Assembly (NCBI GenBank): GCA_900239685.1
Contig: OENT01000572.1
Location: forward strand, 1-64,000
Length of the DNA stretch: 64,000 nucleotides
Reading direction: 5' to 3'
From: Rotaria macrura
Taxonomy: Eukaryota; Rotifera; Eurotatoria; Philodinida; Philodinidae
In this document: positions 63,487-64,000 of the stretch, piece after piece
Layout of the letters: every line of letters begins with the position of its first letter
Numbering within the stretch: the stretch's first letter is position 1
Notes under the pieces: generated by a model
The model's database searches: none
What the model was told of the DNA's origin: nothing
The model's input: only the letters and a program-made list of their open reading frames with translations
Position numbers and translations under genes: made by a program

Positions 63487-64000
63487 TGCTAAGCTTTTGG
63501 CTCTATACTCCGTTGTTGAATTTTAATGAGACATGTCCTTTTTGACCCGTAGATATGTCCGATCATGCTGTGATTAAAATCTTCAACAGGCATGAATAAT
63601 AACCGTTTTCTCATGACAAATATTTCTCATTGTTGACTAAAACTCAAGTATTCCGGGAGAAAGCTTGTGAAGAATAAAACATTAGCTTGATATAGATTTG
63701 AGTTTGTACTTAGTAAATCAAATCCTAGAAAAAAACTTTCCTCTCTCGACATCGATGCATAAACATATAAGGACCGATGCGTTCAGAACGGTAGGCAATT
63801 GAACTTGCCTATGAGAAATGAGAAATATGTATCTAAAAAGTATTTGTCGTTTCTTACTTTGCCCGAAACTTATTTTCACAGATTCATTTAACTGTGCAAA
63901 ATGATAAACAACATTGTCTATTTATGATATTGACCGAAAACACTAATCGATACCTACCTAGATACAATCATCAACTTGTCTAATACTTTTATCTTTATCC
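63487..64000. other. Window end, nothing recognised
   Basis: AT-rich sequence without a coding frame or repeat that I can support. Confidence 0.5.

Noticed and set aside
1-64000. CRISPR arrays, operons, riboswitches or bacterial promoters
   Set aside because: No regularly spaced repeats, and the genes are spliced eukaryotic units with polyA signals.

Overview
The window looks like nuclear DNA of a bdelloid rotifer, probably Adineta or Rotaria. This is inferred from AT-rich DNA, introns mostly of 50-90 bases with GT..AG ends, a bacterial-style kelch-repeat gene, a fungal-type transporter gene, and many short terminal-inverted-repeat elements with little else between genes. Nothing in the window fixes the species.

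The left third (1-19.7 kb) is poor in genes and rich in elements. It holds an hAT-like element (3.3-4.5 kb), a decayed BEN-domain gene (4.8-5.8 kb), a Mutator-like element with FLYWCH-transposase remains and an exact 9-bp target duplication (6.2-7.1 kb), a seven-repeat kelch gene on the minus strand (8.3-9.5 kb), and a palindromic element with CCCAGG ends (11.1-11.4 kb). The desert that follows contains only scraps of old coding sequence.

The centre (19.8-30.6 kb, minus strand) is one large gene. I resolved it into 17 exons that join in frame into a protein of about 2,710 residues: a NO VEIN homologue with a sacsin/HSP90-type ATPase in the middle and a NOV C-terminal (DUF3883) domain at the end. 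From 30.6 to 41.5 kb there are no convincing genes. There is a long inverted repeat (arms near 35.2-35.8 and 38.1-38.65 kb) and, between its arms, a tRNA-derived SINE-like insertion with A box, B box, A tail and an exact 15-bp target duplication. A 620-bp palindrome abuts the promoter of the next gene.

The right third carries ordinary small genes: a five-exon carboxylesterase (plus), a single-exon RING/TRAF-zinc-finger membrane protein (plus), a small cysteine-rich secreted protein (plus), a seven-exon ACS-family MFS transporter (minus) and a three-exon calcineurin-like phosphatase (minus). Two further palindromic elements lie here, at 50.2-50.5 kb (CCCAGG ends) and 63.2-63.5 kb (8-bp duplication, assembly gap at its centre).

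Two patterns stand out. The esterase and the transporter splice perfectly in frame but carry one and two in-frame TGA codons; in the transporter both sit where I expect tryptophan from memory of the family. The small palindromic elements have interiors built from degenerate copies of a short word, a different word in each element. The genes show no operon-like logic: they are independent eukaryotic units separated by element-filled deserts.
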